Shown: piece by piece, positions 1-8,629 of the stretch | Position numbering within the stretch: position 1 is the stretch's first letter | How the letters are laid out: each line of letters opens with the position of its first letter | Source of the DNA: Mycolicibacterium diernhoferi | GTDB taxonomy: Bacteria > Actinomycetota > Actinomycetes > Mycobacteriales > Mycobacteriaceae | NCBI RefSeq assembly: GCF_019456655.1 | Contig: NZ_CP080332.1 | Span: 1,364,001-1,428,000, forward strand | Direction: 5' to 3' | Length of the DNA: 64,000 nt | Position numbers and translations under genes: made by a program | Notes under the pieces: model-generated | The model's input: the letters and a program-made list of their open reading frames with translations, nothing else | The model's database searches: none | What the model was told of the DNA's origin: nothing

Positions 1-803
1 CCGACCAGGGAGGCGAACCGGGGGCGCAGTCGAGCCACACCCATGATGCCCAGGGTGTAGGCGAGTGCTGTCGGGATGAGGCCGAGGGCGATGACGGGAA
101 CGAACCAGGGCAGCGTGAAGCCGGCGACCACGGTGTCCTGCGCGCTGAACCGCAGTGGGAGTGCGCCGGACGCGCCGAGTGCGGCGACCGCGATGGTGCC
201 CACGACCAGTCCGCCGGCGGCCAGCGTGATGGGGCTCAGGCCGCTGCCGTCGGAACTGGCCTTCTCCGACATCATGAAGTAGCAGGCGGCGCAGATCGCG
301 GCCGCCAGGCCCCACAGCACGCCGACCGAGTTGACGTGGGCGCCGGCGAACACGTCGAGCACCAGCATGATGCCGACGATGGCGAGCGCGACGCCGCCCA
401 AGGTCAGATTGCCGGGCCGGCGCCGGGTCGTCGCCCACAGCCAGCCCACCACCAGAACCGGTGCGGTGTATTCGAGGAGCAGCGCCACGCCCACGGACAG
501 ATGGGAGACGGCATTGTAGTAGCACAGCTGCGCGCCGGCGATCGGGATGAGGCCGTAGGCGATGACGGTGCGACGGTGCTGCAGCGCTTCGCGGACCCAG
601 CCCGGCCGGGCGAGGCCGGCGAAGACCGCCATGGCCACCGCGCCGCCGGCGAGCCGCGCGGTGACGGCGGCGGTCGGGGTCCAGCCGGCCTCCATGAGCG
701 CCTTCGCCAACGGGCCGGACAGGCCGAAGGCGAACGCGGACGTGATGGCGAACAGCAGCCCGAGCTGGAACCGGTTCGTGGACCGCGCGTCGGTCACCGT
801 CAT
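1..803 (-). CDS. EamA/DMT-family transporter, 3' end beyond window
   Basis: Inner-membrane exporter of the drug/metabolite transporter (EamA) family. Reading the minus strand from an ATG at 803 gives about 267 residues of alternating hydrophobic helices before the window edge, so the gene is cut at its C-terminus by the window and not by mutation. The first helix begins FQLGLLFAITSAFAFG, and later segments such as LTLGGVALAIVGIMLVLDVF show the duplicated EamA repeat. These proteins usually export amino acids or small metabolites; the substrate cannot be read from sequence. It diverges from the CGNR regulator across about 73 bp, so that regulator may control it (inference). Confidence 0.85.
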   Translation of the reverse strand, partial: MTVTDARSTNRFQLGLLFAITSAFAFGLSGPLAKALMEAGWTPTAAVTARLAGGAVAMAVFAGLARPGWVREALQHRRTVIAYGLIPIAGAQLCYYNAVSHLSVGVALLLEYTAPVLVVGWLWATTRRRPGNLTLGGVALAIVGIMLVLDVFAGAHVNSVGVLWGLAAAICAACYFMMSEKASSDGSGLSPITLAAGGLVVGTIAVAALGASGALPLRFSAQDTVVAGFTLPWFVPVIALGLIPTALAYTLGIMGVARLRPRFASLV

Positions 804-876
804 CGAGCACCTCGGGATGTAATGAGTAAAGTGAATGTTGCTCATGACGTTATCGGCGACGGGAGTCATGCGTCAA
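804..876. promoter_or_regulatory. Divergent promoter region, exporter / CGNR regulator
   Basis: AT-richer intergenic stretch between two divergent starts. It contains an inverted repeat ATGAG-N14-CTCAT (822-826 and 841-845) that could be an operator for the neighbouring CGNR regulator. A GGGAG at 861-865 is the likely ribosome-binding site of the rightward gene. No confident -35/-10 pair was assigned. Confidence 0.35.
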
Positions 877-1449
877 ATGATTTTTACTTATGACACGGAG
901 CTCACATTGCGGGCGGCGTGCATGCTGGTCAACAGCAACCGCGGGGCGTCCGGCGGGGTCGACGGGGCCGCCGACACCGTCGGTGATGTGGCGGGTCTGG
1001 ATGCCTATCTGGCCGAGTTCGGATGGACCGGCCGCCGCGACCGGGACGCCGCCGAACTCGCCGACGTGCACCGGCTGCGGGAACGAATCGGTCGGATCTG
1101 GGCGGTGGCCGAGGATGAGGAACGCACCGTCGGGCAGGTGAACGCGTTGCTGTCCGACACCAAGGCCTCGCCCTGGCTGACCCGGCACGCCGAGATGCCG
1201 GAGTGGCATCTGCACCTGGCTTCGATCCACGATCCGCTGGCCCAGCGGATGGGCGCCGAGATGGCCATGGCGCTGGCCGATCTCATCCGCGGCGGGGAGC
1301 TACGCCGGCTCAAGACCTGTGCGGCCCCGGATTGTGACGCCGTGCTCTTCGATGTGTCCCGTAACCGGTCGAAGATCTTCTGCGACACCGGCAACTGCGG
1401 GAATCGTCAGCACGTGGCAGCCTATCGGGCGAGGTCGCGAGACGGCTGA
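877..1449 (+). CDS. CGNR zinc-finger (ABATE-type) transcriptional regulator
   Basis: Putative transcriptional regulator with an N-terminal ABATE-like ligand-sensing region and a C-terminal CGNR zinc finger. The C-terminus shows CAAPDCDAVLFDVSRN followed by CDTGNCGNRQHVAAYRARSR, giving the four cysteines and the name-giving CGNR signature expected of this family. The start is placed at ATG 877 (protein begins MIFTYDTELTLR); an in-frame ATG at 868 is an alternative, with GGGAG at 861-865 upstream of both. The last 28 bp overlap the convergent proline-rich gene. The probable target is the divergent exporter, by position only. Confidence 0.85.
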   Translation: MIFTYDTELTLRAACMLVNSNRGASGGVDGAADTVGDVAGLDAYLAEFGWTGRRDRDAAELADVHRLRERIGRIWAVAEDEERTVGQVNALLSDTKASPWLTRHAEMPEWHLHLASIHDPLAQRMGAEMAMALADLIRGGELRRLKTCAAPDCDAVLFDVSRNRSKIFCDTGNCGNRQHVAAYRARSRDG

Positions 1450-2225
1450 ATCAGCTCCAGGCGCGGGTGCAGCGACAGGTCCTGTCGCAGCGGGGCGACG
1501 TGCTGCAGCTTGTCCGGAGGCTTCACCCCGGACGCCGATCCGTCGCCCTCGTCACCGGCCGGCCCGGTGTGTTGGGTCTGCCCCTCGTCGGAGGGCGGTT
1601 GGTATTCGGTCTTCGACGTCCCCGCCGTGGGCGCGGGCGGCTCGGATGTGGGGCTGGAGCCGGCCTCCCACCATTGTGTGGTCGGGGGCGATGTGGGCTG
1701 TGCCGCAGACGAATACAATGATTTCGGCGTCGACTGGACGTAATCTTCGGCAGCTGGTACGCCGGTCTCGGGCGGGTAGGCAGACCCCACCCGCGGCGCC
1801 GGTGGCCCGGAACCGGTCGGTGGTCGCACCGGCTCGCTGCGGCTGGCGTCGTCGAGGTACGGGGCGAGCACCACGTGCTCGGCCGGCGGGTCTGCCTCGG
1901 CCGGCGTCGGCGCCACCGGTCTGGTGCGCACCGAGTTCTCCAGATACTGGCGCCAGGCCTGCAGGGTGTTCAGCAGCTGCTGGATGTAGTCGGCCGATGG
2001 CGCCGCCGGAGCCGTGCCCGGATGGGGAGGCGGGGCCGCAGCGGGCGGCAGCGGCGGCAACGCGGGAGGAAGCAGCGGGTTGGGTGGCAGTTGGGGCAGG
2101 CCCGGGAACGCCAGGCCGGGAACGGTCAGGCCGGGGGCCGCCGCCGCACCGGCCAGCTGCTCCAGGTACTGCCGCCAGGCCTGCAGATAGGCCGGCAGGT
2201 TCGGGTCGAACTGCGGTGTTGTCAT
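1422..2225 (-). CDS. Proline-rich disordered protein with duplicated LQAWRQYLE motif
   Basis: Unrecognised 267-residue protein and the last gene of the isoprenoid/shell-like operon. Its ATG overlaps the stop of the FAD enzyme by 4 nt (ATGA). The nonapeptide LQAWRQYLE occurs identically at residues 14-22 and 88-96, the second copy preceded by a predicted helix (DYIQQLLNT). The copies are separated by a Pro/Leu/Ala-rich linker (residues 31-76), and the C-terminal half is Ser/Pro/Thr/Glu-rich and looks disordered. There is no signal peptide or membrane segment. Two short amphipathic helices on a flexible tether suggest a bivalent adaptor or targeting protein, for example joining an enzyme to a shell or another partner. 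That role is inference; I do not recognise the family. Confidence 0.75.
   Translation of the reverse strand: MTTPQFDPNLPAYLQAWRQYLEQLAGAAAAPGLTVPGLAFPGLPQLPPNPLLPPALPPLPPAAAPPPHPGTAPAAPSADYIQQLLNTLQAWRQYLENSVRTRPVAPTPAEADPPAEHVVLAPYLDDASRSEPVRPPTGSGPPAPRVGSAYPPETGVPAAEDYVQSTPKSLYSSAAQPTSPPTTQWWEAGSSPTSEPPAPTAGTSKTEYQPPSDEGQTQHTGPAGDEGDGSASGVKPPDKLQHVAPLRQDLSLHPRLELIQPSRDLAR
1938..1964 (-). repeat. Second copy of duplicated LQAWRQYLE coding motif
   Basis: These 27 bp encode LQAWRQYLE at residues 88-96 of the proline-rich protein, identical at protein level to the copy at 2160-2186. Codons differ at some third positions, so the peptide looks conserved by selection and not by recent DNA duplication (inference from the visible synonymous differences). 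Confidence 0.8.
2160..2186 (-). repeat. First copy of duplicated LQAWRQYLE coding motif
   Basis: These 27 bp encode LQAWRQYLE at residues 14-22, close to the N-terminus of the proline-rich protein and preceded by DPNLPAY. It pairs with the copy at 1938-1964. Confidence 0.8.
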
Positions 2226-4459
2226 CTTCGTGCCTCCGGAAAGGGTGACGGGAATCCATTGCGGGCGACGGGTGGCGGGGCGGGAATGTCCAGGGGGTGC
2301 GGCATCGACTGCGCGGCATAGCGGGAGTCGAGGTTGCGCAGCGGACGGGTGTCGGCGGGTTCGCGGTTCTCCAGGTCGAAGATGTAGCAGTAGTCTCCGG
2401 CCGGTGTGGGCATCCGGATCGGGCTCGACAGATTCTGATCGAGGAAGCCGTACGGGAACCGCCAGTCCAGGGTGGTGTGATCGCGGCGGTCGGCGCCGCC
2501 GGTACCGATCCAGATGTAGTGATCCAGGATGGCGTTCACGGCGTGGCGGCCCGATTCGCAGGCGGCCTCCATCGATGTCATGCGGGTGAACGTCTTCGTC
2601 CAGGTGCCCGCGAAGACCACCGAATTGTGGTGCACCTGGTAACCGCCGTGCCGGGCCTGCCAGACATGACGGCGCCACAGATCATCCAGCCATAGGTCTT
2701 CGGGCGGCCGCGTCGCCCAGGACGAGCCGTGCGGATTCCACGGATCTCCGCCGGGCCGGTTCGGCCAGTCGCCGAGTATCGGTATGAGATAAGGGGTTTC
2801 GTTGCGAACGATGCGTCGGCCGTCTGGGGCCATGCGCAGCCCGCTGTCCAGGGTGTACCAGGCGGGCCACGGCAGGATCGACTTCGAGTCTGTCCCGTTG
2901 ACCGCGGTGAGTGCACCGGAGATCTGGCGCCACACCTCGGCGGCGATCTCGTCGGCGGTGCAGTCCCGGGCCGCCTTCGGCCGCCCCGATTCATCGCGAA
3001 GGTGCGTCGAGGGCGTGTTGAAATCGCCGATGTCCACCGACAGGACCGACACGTAGCCGTCGCGGGCCAGGTTCGGGCGGTGCTCCCACATCCCGTGCTG
3101 GTTGATCGACGACAGCGCCCACTCGGTCCCGGAGTAGTACATGTGCCCGCGCAGCAGCTGGAACTCGGTGTCGAAGAAGAACTGTATGCCGGACAGGGTC
3201 TGGAACCGGTCCCACGGCACCCGCCCCATGTGGTCCATGGCGTAGGGATCCCGGCGCGTGGGCGGTCTGGTCGCGCCCGGCTGCAGCGGACCGTCCGGCG
3301 GCGGCGCGGAGGTGGTGAACCCGTCGAGTCCGGCGACCGTGCCTCCGGTCCCGGCAGCGCGCAGGGCCGCGGTGACGCGCTCGGCGCCCGGAGCATCGAG
3401 CGCCACCACGACATAGTCCGGGGTCACTCGAGTGCCGTCGGCCATCTTCACCCGCACCCGAGGTCGCAGGTGCGGAGGCTGTCGCAGGTCGACCACCGGC
3501 GGATCGATGCACTCGACCACCGCCTGGACGAAGTGGACGCCGATCTGGTCCAGGTGGCGGTACCAATGGTCGAACCACGAGTCGGTGGTGGGGCCGTTGA
3601 GGACGCCGTCGGCCTTGTTGTCGCGGCGGTCCATCTGCAGTTGCAGCTGTAGATAGGTCGTCAGGTTGGTGCGCGCGTCACCCCATTGCACGTCGAATGC
3701 GGCCAGCACCTTGGGCATCTCCCGCAGGTAGCTGTCGAACTCGGCCGTGTAGTAGAACCGGCGGGTGCCGTCGGGTTGCCTGCCGACGAAGAAGTCGTAG
3801 GCCGACTGATTCTGCAGTTCGGCGGCCCGGCGCACCGGGCTGGTCACCAGATACTGGAGCAGCCGGCTGACGAAGTTGTACACGTCGGTCGGGGCGAACC
3901 CCAGGCTGGTGAGCTGTCTTCCGATGCTGACCACTTCGGCCGAGTTCCGGGGTTTCTCGCGGGGGAAGACCAGCGAGGGTTTGCCGTTGACGGTGGTGCC
4001 CTGGGTGACCACCCGGCGGACGTTGTCCAGCACGGTGCGCGACGTCGGCGTCCAACGCTGCGAGCCGTCGGGGGAGAGGGACCGGTGGTAGATGGGGATG
4101 CGATTGAACAGGTCCCAGGTGTGCAGATAGTAGGCCGGGAAGAAGCGGAATCCGTGCTCGCCGGCGATGGCCCCGCCGGGCACCGGGTAGGTGCCCGGCC
4201 GGCCGGGGAAGGGGCGCAGTTCGGCGCAATGCCCGTGACCGGGAGCGGCTTTCGCGTACTGGGAGGCGGCCAGGCCGCCGAGTTTCACCGGCGGGTGTCC
4301 GCCGCCGTCGCGTTCGTCGGCGCGTGCCTCGTAGACGGTGACGTCGAAGCCACGTTCGGCGAGTGCCTGGGCGGCGGTCAGCCCGGCGATACCGGCGCCC
4401 AGGACGGCCACGGTGGGACGGCGCGGGCACGAGGCGGGGCTGGTGATCGAGTGGCTCAT
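2222..4459 (-). CDS. FAD-dependent phytoene-desaturase / HpnE-like oxidoreductase
   Basis: Large (745 aa) flavin amine-oxidase-fold enzyme related to phytoene desaturases and hydroxysqualene dehydroxylases. The N-terminus has the dinucleotide-binding motif GAGIAG (21-26) with an acidic residue ending strand 2 (E44). A family segment GEHGFRFFPAYYLHTWD follows, typical of FAD desaturase-like proteins acting on isoprenoids. It is longer than ordinary CrtI/HpnE proteins (about 420-550 aa), with extra central and C-terminal sequence. It overlaps its neighbours by 4 nt at both ends, so it is translated with a polyprenyl synthase and a CrtC-like hydratase. It probably desaturates or isomerises the polyprenoid made by this operon; the substrate is unknown. 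Confidence 0.8.
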   Translation of the reverse strand: MSHSITSPASCPRRPTVAVLGAGIAGLTAAQALAERGFDVTVYEARADERDGGGHPPVKLGGLAASQYAKAAPGHGHCAELRPFPGRPGTYPVPGGAIAGEHGFRFFPAYYLHTWDLFNRIPIYHRSLSPDGSQRWTPTSRTVLDNVRRVVTQGTTVNGKPSLVFPREKPRNSAEVVSIGRQLTSLGFAPTDVYNFVSRLLQYLVTSPVRRAAELQNQSAYDFFVGRQPDGTRRFYYTAEFDSYLREMPKVLAAFDVQWGDARTNLTTYLQLQLQMDRRDNKADGVLNGPTTDSWFDHWYRHLDQIGVHFVQAVVECIDPPVVDLRQPPHLRPRVRVKMADGTRVTPDYVVVALDAPGAERVTAALRAAGTGGTVAGLDGFTTSAPPPDGPLQPGATRPPTRRDPYAMDHMGRVPWDRFQTLSGIQFFFDTEFQLLRGHMYYSGTEWALSSINQHGMWEHRPNLARDGYVSVLSVDIGDFNTPSTHLRDESGRPKAARDCTADEIAAEVWRQISGALTAVNGTDSKSILPWPAWYTLDSGLRMAPDGRRIVRNETPYLIPILGDWPNRPGGDPWNPHGSSWATRPPEDLWLDDLWRRHVWQARHGGYQVHHNSVVFAGTWTKTFTRMTSMEAACESGRHAVNAILDHYIWIGTGGADRRDHTTLDWRFPYGFLDQNLSSPIRMPTPAGDYCYIFDLENREPADTRPLRNLDSRYAAQSMPHPLDIPAPPPVARNGFPSPFPEARR

Positions 4460-4860
4460 GGCGTGTCCGCCCGGAGGGCATCCAGCAGCCCCGGCTGCGA
4501 CGGTGCCCGGACCGCCGCGTGGACATAGGCCCGCAGGGTGTCGTGCGCACGCAGCACGTCATCGAGCGCGCCGCGCACATTGAGTGCGCCGGTCTCGATC
4601 GCGTCATCGAGAGTGATCGCGGCGTCGAGGATGGCCAGGATGGCGGGCCGCGACGTGACGACCCGGATGCCCGTCGGGTCATCGGCGTCATCGGTGACCT
4701 CGAGTCGTCGGCCGCCCCGCAGCGTGCAGCGTTCGTCGTCGACCTCCAGGCCGACCACCAGTGCGCCGAGGGCGTCCAGGACGTGCCGGTAGCTGGCGGG
4801 AAGCTCATCGGCGAGGTGGCCGATCGATCTGCGCAGCAGAGACGAAACCGATTCAGCCAT
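4456..4860 (-). CDS. SCP2-like sterol/lipid-carrier protein (probable)
   Basis: A 134-residue soluble protein. The central and C-terminal part (LEVDDERCTLRGGRRLEV, then a segment ending AILDAAITLDDAIETGALN and a RGALDDVLRAHD helix) resembles the SCP2 sterol-carrier fold, in which a beta sheet is followed by helices and a 'gain of function by dose' G-x-L-x-V/R-G turn. In this operon it may hold a hydrophobic isoprenoid intermediate for the FAD enzyme or hydratase. Its start overlaps the hydratase stop by 8 nt and its stop overlaps the FAD gene start by 4 nt. The assignment rests on pattern similarity only. Confidence 0.5.
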   Translation of the reverse strand: MAESVSSLLRRSIGHLADELPASYRHVLDALGALVVGLEVDDERCTLRGGRRLEVTDDADDPTGIRVVTSRPAILAILDAAITLDDAIETGALNVRGALDDVLRAHDTLRAYVHAAVRAPSQPGLLDALRADTP

Positions 4861-5875
4861 GGAGGAACTCGAATACGCCGGTGCCGCGGAAGTCCATCCG
4901 TCGGCCGTTGATCGAACCGGTCACGACGGCGGCGCCGGTGGATTCGCACAGCACGGTTACCCCGTCCAGCGACAGCTCGCTGGGCTGGGCGAGTCGCGCG
5001 TAGGACTGTGGCAGGAACTCGACCCGTGCGGCGTCACCGGCCCGGTGCGCGGTCACCGTGACGCACTCCGGTACGCCCGGAACCTCACCGTCGAGCAGCA
5101 GGCGCATCGGTGCCGGCAGGGTGCAGTCCGCCCGACGGTGCAGCACACCGGATGTCCGGACCGCCACGGCCGCGTGCCGGAAGATCGCCGCGGGTTCGTT
5201 GTGGTGCCACACATAGAGGGCCTGGGAGAAGTAGCGCAGCCGTCGGCGGTCGGTCATCCGCAGGAACACCAGCGACCACGGCTGGTCGGGATCGCTCGGC
5301 AGGACGGTCGCCCACTCCCAGCCGAAGTCGTCACCCCACCGGAACCGGCCCCAGTTGTGGTCGTGATAGGCGATGTCGTCGGTGAACCGGTGCTCGCGGC
5401 CGCCGATGCGCAGCCACCCGGTGGCGTGCAGGCGCGGGACGAACAGCCAGCTCATCCGCCCGGAACCGACCGGCTGGTTGGTGACGACGAAGGGCTTGCT
5501 GGCCGGGACGAAGGACAGTTCCCCGGCGATGCCGCGAGCCGGGAGATCGATGACGACGCGGTACCCATCGGGCCGGATCAGCATCCGGTTCCCGCCGATC
5601 GTCAACTCGCCCAGGCTGGGTGCGATGGCGAGCGCGTCCGCGGCGAATCGTTCGACGGCGCCGCCCCATCGGTCGTCATGGGCGATGACGATCACCCGCG
5701 GCGCGAGGCGGTACCGACCGTCGGGCGCGCTCTCGGTGTTCAGGCTGAAGTTGACGAGCAGCCGACAGCCCCCGGCGTGGATGACGAAGTGATGCCATTC
5801 CTTGAAGGCCTCGGCGTTCGCCATGCCGATGGTGGGGGTGCGCAGGAAGTCGGCCGCTGCGAGGGTGGCCGTCAT
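4853..5875 (-). CDS. CrtC/AttH lipocalin-like hydratase
   Basis: A 340-residue protein of the CrtC/AttH/kievitone-hydratase type, a double lipocalin-like barrel family that includes carotenoid 1,2-hydratase. The diagnostic acidic-aromatic segment is DDIAYHDHNWGRFRWGDDFG near the middle, flanked by beta-rich sequence and W/R-rich strands (GWEWATVLPSD). Family members hydrate or otherwise modify isoprenoid double bonds. With a polyprenyl synthase and a desaturase-like FAD enzyme in the same coupled operon, addition of water to a desaturated polyprene is the likeliest reaction (inference). No signal peptide is seen. The start ATG at 5875 overlaps the upstream stop by 4 nt. Confidence 0.75.
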   Translation of the reverse strand: MTATLAAADFLRTPTIGMANAEAFKEWHHFVIHAGGCRLLVNFSLNTESAPDGRYRLAPRVIVIAHDDRWGGAVERFAADALAIAPSLGELTIGGNRMLIRPDGYRVVIDLPARGIAGELSFVPASKPFVVTNQPVGSGRMSWLFVPRLHATGWLRIGGREHRFTDDIAYHDHNWGRFRWGDDFGWEWATVLPSDPDQPWSLVFLRMTDRRRLRYFSQALYVWHHNEPAAIFRHAAVAVRTSGVLHRRADCTLPAPMRLLLDGEVPGVPECVTVTAHRAGDAARVEFLPQSYARLAQPSELSLDGVTVLCESTGAAVVTGSINGRRMDFRGTGVFEFLHG

Positions 5876-6108
5876 GGTGACGACCTCGCCGCAGGTGTGT
5901 CCGAGGTGCGTTCGGCCAGGGCTTCGATGGCCGATCCCAGGCTCGCGATCCCGAGCAGCAGGTGCACGAAGTCATCGGCGGTGCCGGAGGTGTGCGGGTC
6001 GGGGCCGGCCACCGTGCGCACCAGTCGGCCGAGGCCGGCCAGGCCGGTGAGATAGTCGATGAAGCTGCAGTCATCGGCCAGTGCGGCAACGGGATCGGTG
6101 AGGGTCAT
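5872..6108 (-). CDS. Small hypothetical protein of the isoprenoid operon
   Basis: A 78-residue protein, mostly helical, rich in Leu/Ala/Gly and with two aspartate-rich patches; no domain recognised. It overlaps both neighbours by 4 nt (ATGA), so translational coupling supports it as a real gene in spite of its size. The segment HLLLGIASLGSAIEALAER could be an amphipathic or peripheral membrane helix. The function is unknown; operon membership suggests an accessory or assembly role. Confidence 0.6.
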   Translation of the reverse strand: MTLTDPVAALADDCSFIDYLTGLAGLGRLVRTVAGPDPHTSGTADDFVHLLLGIASLGSAIEALAERTSDTPAARSSP

Positions 6109-6556
6109 GCGAATCCCTCTGGGCGCAGCCGGGACAGTACGGAGTCGTCGAGGCCGTGTCCGACGACCGCGTCGGCCAGTAGCTCGGCCCAGGCGCTGGG
6201 GGTGGCCTTGGGTTCGCAGGGCCCGTCGAGGACGTTGAGGCTCAGCGTCTCCCAGATGCGCCGAAGGTTCTCGACGGCTTCGGAGGCGGCCAGCCGGTCG
6301 CGCAGCTGGGCGCCTTCGGGTGTCCGGGCGTATCGCGCGCCCTCGGCCACGAGCATGTCGTGCACGCTGCGGGCGGCGGCCGGGTTTCCCAGGACGGCGC
6401 GCCGCGCGCCCATCAGCAGGTCGAAGGCCGCGCGTTCGGATCCGGCGTGTTCGGGCGGTGTCGGCAGCAGGGCGGGCGCGTTGCGTTCGACGAGGTCGAG
6501 GGCGGCCTCTCGGATCCGTTCCAACTCGGCCAGCATGCCGATCAGCTGTTCGGGGG

Positions 6557-6560
<4 letters not shown>
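6105..6560 (-). CDS. Hypothetical helical protein of the isoprenoid operon
   Basis: A 151-residue helical protein with no recognised domain (begins MTPEQLIGMLAELERIREAA). It has no membrane segment, signal peptide or obvious catalytic motif. It is coupled by 4-nt overlaps to the polyprenyl synthase upstream and the 78-residue protein downstream. A regular heptad-like spacing of Leu/Ala in the first 40 residues suggests an oligomerising helix. It could be a partner of the synthase; function unknown. Confidence 0.6.
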
Positions 6561-7720
<1,160 letters not shown>

Positions 7721-7738
7721 GTGGGCGGTGCCGAGACA

Positions 7739-8542
7739 TCATGCGCCGGTGATGACGACCAGGCCGCCCGGCGTCTTCGGCCGTACCGCACAGCGGATTC
7801 GAACGTTGAGCGTGATCAGATTGGCGCCAGTCTCCCCGACGATCTCGAAGCTCGGGGGGATGCTGACGGCAAGGTCGACGGGTTCCTCGCCGGCAGATGC
7901 CTGTGACGCCGCGCCCGGGGCGATGCGCTGACGGCGTCCGAGCATGATCGCGTGCTCGGTGCGTCCGGCGGCAGCGGAAACATTCGGCAGCAGCAGCACG
8001 TTATCGAACACTTTTGTGATGTGGTGGAAATCCGAGATATTGCCGGCGTCCAGTAGTGGATTCTTCACCGGGTTGTACCCGCCGTACAGTTGATAGAGGG
8101 CTTGCATCGCCTTGACGTCGCCGAATAGCGTGGCCGGCGCCCGGAACCCGGCGGTCTCCAGTGCGATCCGCGCCGCGATGAACGCATTCACGATGTCCGG
8201 TCCTGGCAGTCCTGGGTTTGGCACATCTTCGACCGCAGCAGCCTTCTGACGCAGTATTGGGAACACATATTCATCGACCTTCACCGCGAGCTTCGCGACC
8301 GCGGCGTTGACCTTGTCGAGCAGGGCATCGGGTGTCGGCGCCATCAATTCGGCGACGGACGGAGTGAGAGGCTCGAATGGACTCTCGACTTTCACCACGC
8401 CACTGTTGTTGTCCGAAACGTTGGTCTGCCCGGGATCCCCTGTGTCCCAATGCGGTATGGCCTGCCAGGCCACACAGGTCTGCTCGAAGGTCGTCCGGAT
8501 CGTGTGGTTGACGAGGGCAACCCGCTCGGCGCTCAGATACAT
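7739..8542 (-). CDS. Candidate HK97-fold (encapsulin-like) shell protein
   Basis: A 267-residue protein that I do not recognise by close homology. Its layout fits an HK97-type capsid/encapsulin subunit: an N-terminal helix; a long helix around LLDKVNAAVAKLAVKVDEY; then NAFIAARIALETAGF followed by a loop and a MQALYQLYGG helix; then KVFDNVLLLPNVS; a glycine/alanine-rich turn; and a C-terminal beta segment with NLITLNVRIRCAVRPKTPGG. The length matches family 1 encapsulins (about 265-270 aa). The start is ATG 8542 because AGGGGG lies 7 nt upstream; a GTG at 8590 has no such site. It is first in the operon. Alternative: an unrelated alpha/beta protein. Structure prediction would settle it. Confidence 0.5.
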   Translation of the reverse strand: MYLSAERVALVNHTIRTTFEQTCVAWQAIPHWDTGDPGQTNVSDNNSGVVKVESPFEPLTPSVAELMAPTPDALLDKVNAAVAKLAVKVDEYVFPILRQKAAAVEDVPNPGLPGPDIVNAFIAARIALETAGFRAPATLFGDVKAMQALYQLYGGYNPVKNPLLDAGNISDFHHITKVFDNVLLLPNVSAAAGRTEHAIMLGRRQRIAPGAASQASAGEEPVDLAVSIPPSFEIVGETGANLITLNVRIRCAVRPKTPGGLVVITGA

Positions 8543-8568
8543 ACCGTGACCCCCTAGGTCCAGTGTGT

Positions 8569-8593
8569 GTTGTGAATCATCGCAGATCACAAC
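8569..8593. promoter_or_regulatory. CRP-like inverted repeat upstream of shell-like gene
   Basis: Perfect 7-bp arms GTTGTGA and TCACAAC separated by 11 nt, in the 87-bp gap between the cyclase stop and the shell-like gene's start. The half-sites match TGTGA/TCACA of CRP-type regulators, but the spacer is 11 nt and not the usual 6. It may be an operator for the operon at 8542-1422. Confidence 0.4.
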
Positions 8594-8629
8594 GTCGCGC
8601 GTACGGAAACTCGGTGTCCGCCGATCGAA

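Noticed and set aside
4859..6055. Long plus-strand frame opposite the hydratase (398 codons)
   Set aside because: A GC-rich shadow frame with no ribosome-binding site or domain; the minus-strand genes overlap correctly and have family motifs.
7739..8542. Family 2B encapsulin with cyclic-nucleotide-binding domain
   Set aside because: At 267 aa it has no room for that domain and shows no such motif; only a general HK97-like layout is claimed.
8542..8590. Longer start (GTG 8590) for the shell-like protein
   Set aside because: It lies within the inverted repeat, has no ribosome-binding site and would add a non-matching N-terminus; ATG 8542 has AGGGGG at good distance.
8569..8593. Canonical CRP site
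   Set aside because: Half-sites fit, but the spacer is 11 nt and not 6, so it is listed only as CRP-like.
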